Shown: positions 34,407-43,194 of the stretch, in pieces
Numbering within the stretch: the stretch's first letter is position 1
Layout of the letters: every line of letters begins with the position of its first letter
Assembly (NCBI RefSeq): GCF_003815915.1
Contig: NZ_CP033929.1
Coordinates: 1,302,001 to 1,366,000, forward strand
DNA: 64,000 nt
From: Chryseobacterium indoltheticum
GTDB taxonomy: Bacteria > Bacteroidota > Bacteroidia > Flavobacteriales > Weeksellaceae
Direction of reading: 5' to 3'
Program-made: the position numbers and the translations under genes
The notes under the pieces: model-generated
What the model was told of the DNA's origin: nothing
The model's database searches: none
The model's input: only the letters and a program-made list of their open reading frames with translations

Positions 34407-35453
34407 TTATTTAGATGAAGGGTTTACCATTACAGAAGAGTTAGAAACACTTTTCATAGACTGAGATTGCTTTCCGTCTGAAATAGTTTCCACCTGCGTA
34501 GTTTTTACACTGATGTTTTGGTTGTTAATCCACCCAGTGTTTTGGTCAAACTTGATTGTTCCGTTTTGAGACAATTCACTGCTCATGCTGTGCGTCATCG
34601 GACCTTGAGATTTTTTCTCTTCTTTTTTAGGAATTCCACCAGTGATTGCAATTTCTACAATGCCGTTTCCTGCACTTTTCAGGGTATAGTTTGAAGTTAC
34701 TTTGATTTTTCCGGCTTCATCTGCGCTTTCAGAAGTACTCCATTTTTCACCAATTTTCGCTCCTTTTTTAGGAATTACAGAAAGGTTTTTTTCAAACTGA
34801 TCTTTCAGAACTTTTTCGTTAAAGCTTTCTTTAAGGCTTGCCACAACGCTTGCTCTTTGGTTAGCGTCTTTAACGATGTTTTTAAGCGCATCAGAAATTT
34901 TTGTGTAAACAGCTTCAAATCCGGTGATAGAAATTACGTTTCCATTCGTATCCATCTTCATATTCAGCTTGTTTCCGGTAAGTGCTTTATTCACATTCCA
35001 GATCATTTTCAGATCATCTTCTTTAGGAAGAGGAAGTTTGGTATCTACAATAACCGTTTTTCCTTGTGCAGATTGAGAGTTTCTCTTTCCAATCAGGTTG
35101 ATGGTAAGATCATAAACATTCCCTTTGATATCATTCACTGTGAAACTCATTTCGTCAGTAGATTCGCTGGTTCCGGTCATGGTTTTGCCTTGCGGATCAG
35201 TCATCGTTTTTGTATCTCTTTGGTACGTTGTCAAAGGATAAGTTTTTCCTTTTTCAAGCTTAAAAGTCTGTTTGAAAATACCCACAGAATCTTTGATCGC
35301 AGCATCTGCTTTTACTTCTTTTACAGAATCTGCAGGAACTTCTACGGTGATTGTTTTTCCTGTTTTAGGATCTATTTTTGTTACGGTTGCTGTTTCCTTT
35401 TTACATGAAACAAGTGCTATTGAGATTAGCGCTAATGCTGCTATGTTTTTCAT
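34407..35453 (-). CDS. lipoprotein with DUF6263-like domain
   Basis: 348 residues. Lipoprotein signal MKNIAALALISIALVSCKK (Cys17), then a short disordered region and a ~270-residue domain with repeated beta-strands (FKLEKGKTYPLTTYQRDTKT, EMSFTVNDIKGNVYDLTINL, KWSTSESADEAGKIKVTSNY). This matches the DUF6263 family as I recall it. The function is unknown. It is 21 bp downstream of rlmB, so probably in the same transcript. Confidence 0.7.
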   Translation of the reverse strand: MKNIAALALISIALVSCKKETATVTKIDPKTGKTITVEVPADSVKEVKADAAIKDSVGIFKQTFKLEKGKTYPLTTYQRDTKTMTDPQGKTMTGTSESTDEMSFTVNDIKGNVYDLTINLIGKRNSQSAQGKTVIVDTKLPLPKEDDLKMIWNVNKALTGNKLNMKMDTNGNVISITGFEAVYTKISDALKNIVKDANQRASVVASLKESFNEKVLKDQFEKNLSVIPKKGAKIGEKWSTSESADEAGKIKVTSNYTLKSAGNGIVEIAITGGIPKKEEKKSQGPMTHSMSSELSQNGTIKFDQNTGWINNQNISVKTTQVETISDGKQSQSMKSVSNSSVMVNPSSK

Positions 35454-35474
35454 TAAATAATTTTAAAAGGTGAA

Positions 35475-36215
35475 TTAAATTTTTGTGATTTTCTGTCTCA
35501 TTGCTTCATATAAAATAGCTCCACAAGCTACAGAAACGTTCAAAGACTGTGTTTTTCCTTCTATCGGAAGTTTTATTTTTTCGTCTGAATGATGCAGAAC
35601 TTCTTTAGAAATTCCGGTCTCTTCATTTCCCATTACAATGGCGCAAGGCGCAGTAAAATCAACGTCGTATATCAATTTTTGTGCCTTTTCGGTTGCAGAA
35701 AATACTGCAATTCCACTTTGTTGTAAAAAATCTACAACGTGAGCCAGATTGGGTTCTTTACAAATTTTAATGTTGTACATGGCTCCGGCTGAAGTTTTTA
35801 TCGCATCAGAATTTACCGGTGCACCTCCTTTTTCAGGAATTACAATCGCATCAATTCCTACACATTCTGCAGTTCTGCAAATTGCTCCGAAGTTTCTTAC
35901 ATCAGTTAACCTATCCAAAATTAAAATGAATGGCGTTTTACCTTCTTCAAATAATTCAGGAACAATATTTTCAATTCTGTGAAACGGAACATCAGAAATA
36001 AAAGCTACCACACCCTGGTGGTTTTTCCTTGTAAAACGGTTAAGTTTCTCTACCGGAACGTAGTTGGGACGTATTTTATTTTTTGCTAAAATAGCTTTCA
36101 GTTCAGCGTAAATCTCACCCTGCAATGCATTTTGTACAAAAATTTTGTCAATAGTTTTTCCAGCTTCAATAGCTTCCAATACGGGACGAAGCCCAAAAAT
36201 AAAATCGTCTTTCAT
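35475..36215 (-). CDS. rlmB: 23S rRNA (guanosine-2'-O-)-methyltransferase RlmB
   Basis: 246 residues. An N-terminal substrate-binding domain (DDFIFGLRPVLEAIEAGKTI) is followed by a SPOUT methyltransferase domain with LDRLTDVRNFGAICRTAECV, IVMGNEETGISKEVL and the knot IKLPIEGKTQSLNVSVACG. It methylates G2251 (E. coli numbering) of 23S rRNA using S-adenosylmethionine. Length and motifs are normal. Confidence 0.93.
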   Translation of the reverse strand: MKDDFIFGLRPVLEAIEAGKTIDKIFVQNALQGEIYAELKAILAKNKIRPNYVPVEKLNRFTRKNHQGVVAFISDVPFHRIENIVPELFEEGKTPFILILDRLTDVRNFGAICRTAECVGIDAIVIPEKGGAPVNSDAIKTSAGAMYNIKICKEPNLAHVVDFLQQSGIAVFSATEKAQKLIYDVDFTAPCAIVMGNEETGISKEVLHHSDEKIKLPIEGKTQSLNVSVACGAILYEAMRQKITKI

Positions 36216-36224
36216 ATGTATAGT

Positions 36225-36262
36225 TCAACGTTTAAGGTTTAAAGTTCAATGTTAAAATGTGT
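36225..36262. repeat. GTTCAAnGTTTAAGG-type spacer repeat
   Basis: GTTCAACGTTTAAGGTTTAAAGTTCAATGTT-like text sits between rlmB and the next gene. Relatives are at 34330-34400 and 36655-36690. Confidence 0.55.
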
Positions 36263-36655
36263 CTATAATTTAAACTTTGTCCCTTTCAAGTCTGTATTCT
36301 TTAAATAATTTATAAATGAGCCCATTTTTTTGCTCAATATTTCAGTTTGCTCTTTTAAATTTTCAAATTTTTCAGGAGTTATAAATTTCCTGTCAAATAC
36401 TCTGTATAATTGTGATCTGGTTTCTCCACATGAAGCTTTTGCAATTGAAAGAAAGTTGATAAATTCTTTATTTCCGTTTCTTTCAAATCCTTCAGCAATG
36501 TTATCCATGATTGAACCTGATGAGCCATCAATTTGATTGCTTAGTCTAAAGTTATTTTTAAGATTCGTAGTTTCAATAATTTCAAAAATTTCAGCACACA
36601 AAATTCTGGATAATTTCCATATCTCCAAATCTTCGAATTTGCTGATTGTTGCCAT
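36263..36655 (-). CDS. four helix bundle protein (23S rRNA IVP family)
   Basis: 130 residues matching the S23/IVP four-helix-bundle family: [60 protein letters not shown]. The family was first found in intervening sequences of 23S rRNA but often stands alone in Bacteroidota. The biochemical role is unknown. It lies between rlmB, an rRNA methylase, and a DinB-like gene, flanked on both sides by spacer repeats. Confidence 0.85.
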   Translation of the reverse strand: MATISKFEDLEIWKLSRILCAEIFEIIETTNLKNNFRLSNQIDGSSGSIMDNIAEGFERNGNKEFINFLSIAKASCGETRSQLYRVFDRKFITPEKFENLKEQTEILSKKMGSFINYLKNTDLKGTKFKL

Positions 36656-36687
36656 AACCTTAAACTTTGAACTTCAAACCATGAACC

Positions 36688-37158
36688 TTAGTATTTTTCT
36701 CCTAAAATTGCTCTTTTCTGCGCCATTGCATAGCCGTAGTGCAGACTTTCGTGCATGTTGTTAAAAATAATAGCATCCTGAATACTTTTCAGATCCATTC
36801 CGAAACTTGTGGTGTAAGGCGTGTAATCTGAAAAGAAATCACTGTCGAAATCCTTCATCAAAGTTTTTGAAGTTTCGGTCAGTAAAAATTCTAAATCCTC
36901 GACTTCAGATTTTTGAACATTCAGATTCGGTAACGTGCCTTTTTTGTATGTTTCAATCCAGTATTTATCAATTCTGAACGTGTTTCCACTCAGGTAATAA
37001 TGCAGCAATTGCTGTGTAGCAACGGTGTGAGCAATATTCCAATAGATGTTATTATTAAAACCATCAGGAATTAATAACAGATCCTGGTGAGAAGTGTTCT
37101 GAAGAATATCCAAAAGATTTTTTCTGACCTGTCTGTGAGCTTGAAAATGATAATTCAT
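36688..37158 (-). CDS. DinB family protein
   Basis: 156 residues of the DinB/YfiT metal-binding four-helix fold. The three metal-ligand histidines are probably in NIYWNIAHTVATQQ and MHESLHYGYAMAQKR. The substrate is unknown; relatives are thiol-dependent transferases (for example bacillithiol S-transferases). First gene of the leftward group reaching to the YfhO gene. Confidence 0.82.
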   Translation of the reverse strand: MNYHFQAHRQVRKNLLDILQNTSHQDLLLIPDGFNNNIYWNIAHTVATQQLLHYYLSGNTFRIDKYWIETYKKGTLPNLNVQKSEVEDLEFLLTETSKTLMKDFDSDFFSDYTPYTTSFGMDLKSIQDAIIFNNMHESLHYGYAMAQKRAILGEKY

Positions 37159-37410
37159 TTTGCAATATTTTTAATCTTCAAAAATAGTTTAATAAACTGA
37201 AAATGACAATTCTTGACCGAATCAATGAATGAAAATTTATAAATTTTTATGAAAGTAAGAGTTTCCCTGAGGTAGATTTAGTAAAAGTTCAATTATTATT
37301 CTTATATTTAAGAGAGAATATTTAACAAACTTTAACTCAAATATGGCATTAATTGTGTTGATTAGTGCAAGTATTTATCAGAAATTTACCCATTATTTTA
37401 ATTCAAACTA

Positions 37411-38415
37411 ATGTCAGATTCATATCAAGCAGAAGACATCCGTCAATTGACCGAAAAGGTTAAAGAACAAAATTATTTTTTTAATCTTCTAAGGCAGGAA
37501 ATCAATAAAGCGATTATTGGTCAACATTACATGATCGATCGGCTTTTGATCGGTCTCTTAGGAAACGGACATGTTTTACTGGAAGGTGTTCCCGGTTTGG
37601 CAAAAACTTTAGCGATAAAGACTTTGGCAGAAGCAGTTCATGGTGATTTTTCAAGAATTCAGTTTACACCAGATTTACTTCCTGCAGATGTGGTGGGAAC
37701 AATGATTTATAATATCAAAGAGAATGATTTTTCCATAAAAAGAGGTCCTGTTTTTGCAAATTTTGTTTTGGCAGATGAGATCAATCGAGCTCCTGCAAAA
37801 GTACAGTCTGCTCTTTTGGAAGTAATGCAGGAAAAGCAGGTGACCATCGGTGACGAAACAATGCCGTTACCGAAACCTTTTCTGGTTTTAGCTACTCAAA
37901 ACCCGATTGATCAGGAAGGAACCTATCTTTTACCTGAAGCACAAAGCGACCGTTTTATGCTGAAATGTAAAATCGATTATCCTGAATTTGAAGATGAAAG
38001 AAAAGTGATGAGAATGGTTTCTACCTCACATCAACCTGAAATAAAACAGGTAATTTCATTACAGAATATTGTTGAAGCAAAAGCAATTGTCAATCAGATT
38101 TATCTCGACGAAAAAATTGAAAAATATATTTTGGACATGGTTTTTGCAACCCGTTATCCTGAAAAATATGGTCTTTCTGAACTGAAAAATTACATCAGTT
38201 TCGGAGCGTCGCCAAGAGCGTCAATCAACTTAGCCATTGCTTCGAGAGCTTATGCGTTTTTGAAAGGAAGAGCTTTTGTAATTCCTGAAGATGTAAAAGC
38301 TTTGGCGCAGGATGTTTTAAGACACAGAATCGGACTCACTTTTGAAGCTGAAGCCGAAGAAATTACTTCTGAGGAAATTGTAAATAGAATTTTAGCAAAA
38401 ATTCAAGCACCTTAA
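37411..38415 (+). CDS. MoxR family AAA+ ATPase
   Basis: 334 residues. Walker A is GVPGLAKT (59-66) and Walker B is VLADEINRA (Asp122, Glu123), followed by ATQNPIDQEGTYLLPEAQSDRF and the C-terminal lid. MoxR proteins act as chaperones that work with the VWA proteins encoded downstream. It is the first gene of a moxR-DUF58-bat cluster, the Bacteroidota aerotolerance operon, with a 252-bp promoter gap upstream. Confidence 0.95.
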   Translation: MSDSYQAEDIRQLTEKVKEQNYFFNLLRQEINKAIIGQHYMIDRLLIGLLGNGHVLLEGVPGLAKTLAIKTLAEAVHGDFSRIQFTPDLLPADVVGTMIYNIKENDFSIKRGPVFANFVLADEINRAPAKVQSALLEVMQEKQVTIGDETMPLPKPFLVLATQNPIDQEGTYLLPEAQSDRFMLKCKIDYPEFEDERKVMRMVSTSHQPEIKQVISLQNIVEAKAIVNQIYLDEKIEKYILDMVFATRYPEKYGLSELKNYISFGASPRASINLAIASRAYAFLKGRAFVIPEDVKALAQDVLRHRIGLTFEAEAEEITSEEIVNRILAKIQAP

Positions 38416-38420
38416 AATAT

Positions 38421-38495
38421 GATTGATAAATGATGAATTATAAATGATATCATTTTGTATTATCAATCATCATCTATCAATTATCATTTATATTA
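38421..38495. repeat. inverted TGATTGATAAATGATGA-type spacer repeat
   Basis: TATAAATGATA and TATCATTTATA, with TGATTGAT/ATCAATCATCA text between, form a weak palindrome in the gap between moxR and the DUF58 gene. No terminator T run. Confidence 0.5.
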
Positions 38496-38501
38496 GAAAC
38501 C

Positions 38502-39365
38502 ATGCAAATAAAAGATATTGTAAAAAAAGTCAAACAAATAGAAATCCGTACCAGAAGGAAAACGGAAGCTACTTTGATGGGACAATATCATAGTGCTTTC
38601 AAAGGACAGGGAATGACTTTTTCCGAAGTTCGTCCTTATCAGTTCGGAGACGAAATCCGTAGAATCGATTGGAATAAAACAGCTCGTTTCCGTGAACCTT
38701 TCGTTAAGGTAATGGAAGAGGAAAGAGAATTGACGATGATGATTCTGGTTGATATTTCTGCATCGATGGATTATGGCACAAAAACCCAACTTAAAAGAGA
38801 ATATGTTGCAGAAATTGCAGCAAGTTTAGGATTTTCTGCAGCAGGAAATAATGATAAAGTAGGAATGATTTTGTTTGCGGATAAAGTGTATAAAGTGATT
38901 CCGCCACAGAAAGGCAGGAAGCATATTTTATCGATGATCAGTCATATTTTGACCGCTGAATATATTCCTGCAGAATCAAAAGTAGATAAGGCTTTAGAAT
39001 ATATGATGGGGATTTTTAAAAGAAAATCTCTTGTATTTTTACTTTCCGATTTTGAGGATGATTACGATTCTAAAATTCTGCGAGTAGCATCTAAAAAACA
39101 TCAGCTTTTGGGAATGAGAATTTATGACGAAAAGGATAACGAAATTCCCGATGTCGGTTATACTTTGTTGTACGATGCCGAGACAGGAAATCAGGTTTGG
39201 GCAAATACGTCGAGTGCGAGATGGAGATACACTTTTGCTGAGGCACAAAAACAGAAGCAGAGAAATCTGGAAGAAGATTTTGCCAATTCTTCAGCCTCAT
39301 TTTTGAATATAAACACGGGCGAAGATTATTCAAAATTATTGTATAATTATTTTCAGAAGAAATAA
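38502..39365 (+). CDS. DUF58 domain-containing protein
   Basis: 287 residues. It has the DUF58 signature GQYHSAFKGQGMTFSEVRPY and FGDEIRRIDWNKTARF, and a VWA-like core with the MIDAS-type sequence VDISASMDYG. It lacks transmembrane segments. DUF58 proteins are regular partners of MoxR ATPases. Third position in the cluster is taken by a small transmembrane protein gene 116 bp on. Confidence 0.93.
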   Translation: MQIKDIVKKVKQIEIRTRRKTEATLMGQYHSAFKGQGMTFSEVRPYQFGDEIRRIDWNKTARFREPFVKVMEEERELTMMILVDISASMDYGTKTQLKREYVAEIAASLGFSAAGNNDKVGMILFADKVYKVIPPQKGRKHILSMISHILTAEYIPAESKVDKALEYMMGIFKRKSLVFLLSDFEDDYDSKILRVASKKHQLLGMRIYDEKDNEIPDVGYTLLYDAETGNQVWANTSSARWRYTFAEAQKQKQRNLEEDFANSSASFLNINTGEDYSKLLYNYFQKK

Positions 39366-39379
39366 AATAGAATTTGCTC

Positions 39380-39453
39380 TGTTATTCTGAGCGAAATGAA
39401 ATGTAAAGCAGAATCTATTTGTTATATTAGATTCTTTCTTCGTCAGAATGACA
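39380..39453. repeat. short copy of the TGTCATTCTGA palindromic element
   Basis: TGTTATTCTGA (39380-39390) and TCAGAATGACA (39443-39453) are inverted with one mismatch, enclosing AGAATCT and AGATTCT. Related to 10867-11024 and 62503-62614. Confidence 0.6.
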
Positions 39454-39481
39454 GCAACATGCTAAAAATTTAGAAATAAAA

Positions 39482-40378
39482 TTGAAAAAAATATTTTTAT
39501 TACTCTCATTCTTTATCTGTGTGAATTCTTTTGCACAGTTGCTTTCTTCTAAACTGGAGAAAACGACAATCGCTTTGGGAGAAGTTAATCATTTCGTTAT
39601 AAAAATAGATAATCTTAAAAGTAGTGCTGTTGTTACAGCGCCAAAAGATGAGTTGCTACCTTTTCATTTTGAAGAAATTTCAGACAGCATCAGCATCAAC
39701 GCCAATACGTACGAAAGAAAAATAGAATTTGCTGTTTATGAAGAAGGAGTTTATAAAATTCCGGAGCTTGAATTTAAAGTAGGGGAAAAGGTTTTAAAAA
39801 CTATTCCTTACGAAATTGAAGTGATCAATACTGCGTTGAAAGAAGACCAGATTAATGACATTATGAAGAATAAGGAAGTTGATTTGGAAGCAATTGATTA
39901 CTGGCAACTTTATAAATGGTATGTTTTGGCGGCAATCGCTTTTATCTGTTTGATTTTTGTCATTGTAATGTTTGTCAAATACGGAAGAAGACGCAAAAGT
40001 TCACCTGTTGTAGCGACAAATCAGACTTTAAAAGAATTAGATTCATTAAAGAAGAAAAAATATATCGAAGAAGGGAATTACCGGTCGTTTTATGTAGAGT
40101 TAATCGATATTTCAAGAAAATTTATAACTAAACAGTACCGAATTCCTGCAGATATTTTGCTGACGGACGATCTAATAGTTTTGATGAAAGAAAACAATAC
40201 CATTTCGCAGGATAACGAAAAGATTGTAGAAGATGTTTTCTTACGAGGTGATTTGGTGAAATTTGCCAAAACATTTCCTGATAAAGAAGTGATGGAAAAA
40301 GATTTTGCCGAAATAAGAGCCTTTGTGCAACGCTCATCAAAGGATATAGAATTTGAAAACCTGAGAAAAGATGTTTGA
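39482..40378 (+). CDS. Bat operon membrane protein (BatD-like, short)
   Basis: 298 residues with a signal peptide (MKKIFLLLSFFICVNSFAQ), an extracytoplasmic beta-sandwich-like part (~20-120, similar in style to BatD repeats), one transmembrane helix (~145-165 WYVLAAIAFICLIFVIVMFV) and a ~120-residue cytoplasmic helical tail. It is the usual unnamed member between DUF58 and batA in Bacteroidota. The start appears to be a TTG at 39482; no in-frame ATG keeps the signal peptide. It overlaps batA by 8 bp. Confidence 0.75.
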   Translation: MKKIFLLLSFFICVNSFAQLLSSKLEKTTIALGEVNHFVIKIDNLKSSAVVTAPKDELLPFHFEEISDSISINANTYERKIEFAVYEEGVYKIPELEFKVGEKVLKTIPYEIEVINTALKEDQINDIMKNKEVDLEAIDYWQLYKWYVLAAIAFICLIFVIVMFVKYGRRRKSSPVVATNQTLKELDSLKKKKYIEEGNYRSFYVELIDISRKFITKQYRIPADILLTDDLIVLMKENNTISQDNEKIVEDVFLRGDLVKFAKTFPDKEVMEKDFAEIRAFVQRSSKDIEFENLRKDV

Positions 40379-41363
40379 TTTTGAATTTTACAGTCCGTGG
40401 TTTTTTCTTTTATTTTTGGTATTTATTCCGCTTTTATTTAAAGATTTAAGTCAGAAAAAAAGAAAAGGGATTAAAGTTCCCACAACAAAAAAAATGAACG
40501 GAAGCAGTGGAATTCTTCCCGTGCTTTTCTTATTAAAACTATCAAAATATATCATTCTTTCTGCTTTAATCATTGCTATGGCAAGACCGAGAACGTTTTC
40601 GGTTTCGCAGGACAGGGATGAAACAAAAGGAATTGATATAATGCTTGCTGTAGACGTCTCACTGAGTATGTTGTCAAAAGATTTTGAGCCTGATCGCTAT
40701 GAAGTGCTGAAAAATATTGCGGTAGACTTTATTAATAAACGACCTAATGACCGATTTGGTCTTGTAAAATATAAAATGGAGGCTTTTCTGAAAGTACCAT
40801 TGACGTTTGATCATGATGCCGTAAAGGAAGAAATTGTAAACATGAATCAGCGTGAAATGGTAGACGGTACTTCTGTAGGAGACGGATTGGCGGTTGCTGT
40901 AAATCACCTGATGAAAAGTAAAGCAAAAAGCAAAGTGGTTATCCTGATGACTGACGGAGTAAACAGTCCTGTAGGGAATCTCTTTCCACCGGAGATTGCT
41001 GCTGTTCTCGCTAAAGATAATCATATAAAGGTATACTGTATAGGAATTGGAACAAACGGTTATGCTTTAATGCCCGTTACTTACGATGAGTTTGGATATA
41101 TTTACGACGAAAGAGAAGTTTCTATTGATGAAAATATGCTGAGAGAGATTGCTGCAACCACAGACGGCAAATACTACAGAGCAGATTCTGAAAGTAAATT
41201 GCAGGAAATCTATGCTGAGATTAATAAGCTTGAAAAAACGGATATCAATGTTTCAAGAATGTACAATTATGACGAATATTTTAGACTTTTTCTCTGGATT
41301 GCTTTAGGAATGCTGGTTTTTGATGCTATTTTACGTTGGGTACTTTATAAATTTTTAAGCTGA
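40371..41363 (+). CDS. batA: VWA domain protein BatA
   Basis: 330 residues. There are two N-terminal transmembrane helices (~9-24, 52-71) and a VWA domain (~88-290) with the MIDAS motif DVSLS (Asp95-Ser99) and MTDGVNSPVG. A C-terminal transmembrane helix is at ~303-325. In Bacteroides fragilis the Bat proteins support growth after oxygen exposure. It overlaps both neighbours (8 bp and 1 bp), so translation is coupled. Confidence 0.92.
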   Translation: MFDFEFYSPWFFLLFLVFIPLLFKDLSQKKRKGIKVPTTKKMNGSSGILPVLFLLKLSKYIILSALIIAMARPRTFSVSQDRDETKGIDIMLAVDVSLSMLSKDFEPDRYEVLKNIAVDFINKRPNDRFGLVKYKMEAFLKVPLTFDHDAVKEEIVNMNQREMVDGTSVGDGLAVAVNHLMKSKAKSKVVILMTDGVNSPVGNLFPPEIAAVLAKDNHIKVYCIGIGTNGYALMPVTYDEFGYIYDEREVSIDENMLREIAATTDGKYYRADSESKLQEIYAEINKLEKTDINVSRMYNYDEYFRLFLWIALGMLVFDAILRWVLYKFLS

Positions 41364-42370
41364 TGGGTTGGTATTTAGGAAATTACTGGTATCTTTTGTT
41401 ATTGCTGCTTCTGTCGCTATTATCATTTTTTCTGATCCGTTATCTGCGTTGGAAAAAAAGAAAAAGAGAATTATTTGCAGAATCAAAATTTCACGAAAGT
41501 TTGTTTGAAAAGAATTCGGGATTTTTAAAAATATTCCCGGTACTTTATTTTCTGGCAGCACTTTTCTTGGTATTTTCAATCATTGATCTTTTAAGCGGAA
41601 GCGAAAAAATACAAACCAAGCAAAAGATGAACAATGTGATGTTTGTATTGGATGTTTCGAATTCTATGAACGCAGAAGACATTAATCCGGACCGCCTTAC
41701 TCAGGCTAAAAATTTGATCATCAATACCATGCATGAGCTTAAAAACGATAAGATAGGCATCGTTATTTTTGCAGGTGAAGCAGTTTCTATAATGCCGTTA
41801 ACGACAGATTATAGCTCGGTAGAAAACTATATTTCAGATTTAGATACAGATAATATAACGATTCAGGGAACAGATTTTCTTCTCGCAATGGAAACTACAG
41901 CAACCAAATTTAAAAATATAAATAAAGGTTCGAGAAAAGTAGTTTTAATAAGCGATGGTGAAGATAATGAAGGAAATGACAATGCAGCGATACGTTTGGC
42001 AAACAAAGAAGGAATAAGTATTACTTCCGTAGGTGTTGGTACTGATGAAGGTGCGCCGGTGCCGGTTTATAAGTTTGGACAGCTTATCGGGTACAAATTT
42101 GATCAGAATGGTGAAACTGTTATCTCTAAAAGACAAACCGGGGCTCTGAAAAAAATGGCAGAATCTACTGGCGGAAGTTATATTGATGGTAATAATATGA
42201 ACGATGCTCCGAAAAGAATTGCTGATGAAATCAACAAAAAAGCATCAGGCAGCAGCACAACGGTCAATTCTCAGAATGCCAATCACTATTACCAATACTT
42301 TTTAGGCGTTTCTATATTTTTCTTTTTGATGATTTTTCTATTTAATCCTAAAAGAGATTTTAATGTTTAA
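41363..42370 (+). CDS. batB: VWA domain protein BatB
   Basis: 335 residues with the same architecture as BatA: helices at ~8-26 and ~57-76, VWA with MIDAS DVSNS (Asp97-Ser101) and SDGEDNEGND, C-terminal helix ~314-328. The start overlaps the batA stop in TGATG. The two probably arose by duplication and are expected to form a periplasm-facing or membrane complex. Confidence 0.92.
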   Translation: MGWYLGNYWYLLLLLLLSLLSFFLIRYLRWKKRKRELFAESKFHESLFEKNSGFLKIFPVLYFLAALFLVFSIIDLLSGSEKIQTKQKMNNVMFVLDVSNSMNAEDINPDRLTQAKNLIINTMHELKNDKIGIVIFAGEAVSIMPLTTDYSSVENYISDLDTDNITIQGTDFLLAMETTATKFKNINKGSRKVVLISDGEDNEGNDNAAIRLANKEGISITSVGVGTDEGAPVPVYKFGQLIGYKFDQNGETVISKRQTGALKKMAESTGGSYIDGNNMNDAPKRIADEINKKASGSSTTVNSQNANHYYQYFLGVSIFFFLMIFLFNPKRDFNV

Positions 42371-42445
42371 AGTAATTCAGTTTTTCATTGAATACTTTAA
42401 CCCAATTTTAACAAATAAGACGCTGTTTCTTAACATATAAAGGGA

Positions 42446-42453
42446 TAATTTTG
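42446..42453 (+). promoter_or_regulatory. candidate internal promoter before batC
   Basis: TAATTTTG fits the -7 consensus and ends only 6 bp before the batC ATG at 42460, so a transcript from it would be leaderless or nearly so. The -33 part is not clear. Confidence 0.4.
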
Positions 42454-42459
42454 CAAGAG

Positions 42460-43194
42460 ATGAATACTAAAATTGTATTTTTAGCGTTATTGTTTGCTTT
42501 TTCGTTCTCAAGTGCATTATTTGGGCAGGAAAGTTATAAGACTTTAGTCTTTGAAGGCAACAAAAAATTTAATGCTAATGATTATGATGGCGCTTCTTCA
42601 AAGTATATGGAAGCTATAAAATCAAACTCTGGTGATTTTACAGCACACTATAATTTGGGAAATGCTCTGTACAAAAGAAAAATGTATCAGGAAGCGAAAG
42701 AAGAATATGCAAAAGCAGAAAAACTTTCTCAGACTTTACCGGATAAAGCGGCAACGCTTCACAATTTGGGAAACACAATGATGCAGATGAATCAGCCGGA
42801 TAAAGCAGCTGATTATTACAAACAATCTCTGAAGCAAGATCCTTACAATGAGGCGACCAGAAAAAACTATGAGATTGCTAAGCTGAAGCAGAAAGAAAAA
42901 GAGAGAAACGACAGCAAGAAGGACAAAAGCTCCGGTAAAAACGGAGGCGGAGAAGATAAAAACAAAGGAGAGAAAGGAGATTCTAAAAATCAACAAAAGG
43001 ATCAGGGTGAGGGTCCTCAACAAAATAAAGGTGAGGAAAACAAACCCCAAGGAAAAGGCGGCGAAGGCAAACTTCCAAAAGAATTAGAAAAAGCCATCCT
43101 TGATAGTATCAACGGCAGAGAGAAAAAAACTGCCAAAAGAATTTTAGACGAAAAATCTTATTCAAAGCCGCAAAGCAACGAGAAAGATTGGTGA
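42460..43194 (+). CDS. batC: tetratricopeptide repeat protein BatC
   Basis: 244 residues from the ATG at 42460: signal peptide (~1-22), about three TPR units (~25-140, e.g. AHYNLGNALYKRKMYQEAKEEY), then a very polar Lys/Gly/Asn/Gln-rich tail (~150-215) and a short basic end. TPRs suggest a scaffold for BatA/BatB. The low-complexity tail is normal for the family. The TTG at 42451 is rejected in favour of the ATG. The stop overlaps batD in ATGA form. Confidence 0.88.
   Translation: MNTKIVFLALLFAFSFSSALFGQESYKTLVFEGNKKFNANDYDGASSKYMEAIKSNSGDFTAHYNLGNALYKRKMYQEAKEEYAKAEKLSQTLPDKAATLHNLGNTMMQMNQPDKAADYYKQSLKQDPYNEATRKNYEIAKLKQKEKERNDSKKDKSSGKNGGGEDKNKGEKGDSKNQQKDQGEGPQQNKGEENKPQGKGGEGKLPKELEKAILDSINGREKKTAKRILDEKSYSKPQSNEKDW

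Noticed and set aside
36263..36655. 23S rRNA intervening sequence
   Set aside because: The S23-like four-helix-bundle gene is not in or near an rRNA gene here.
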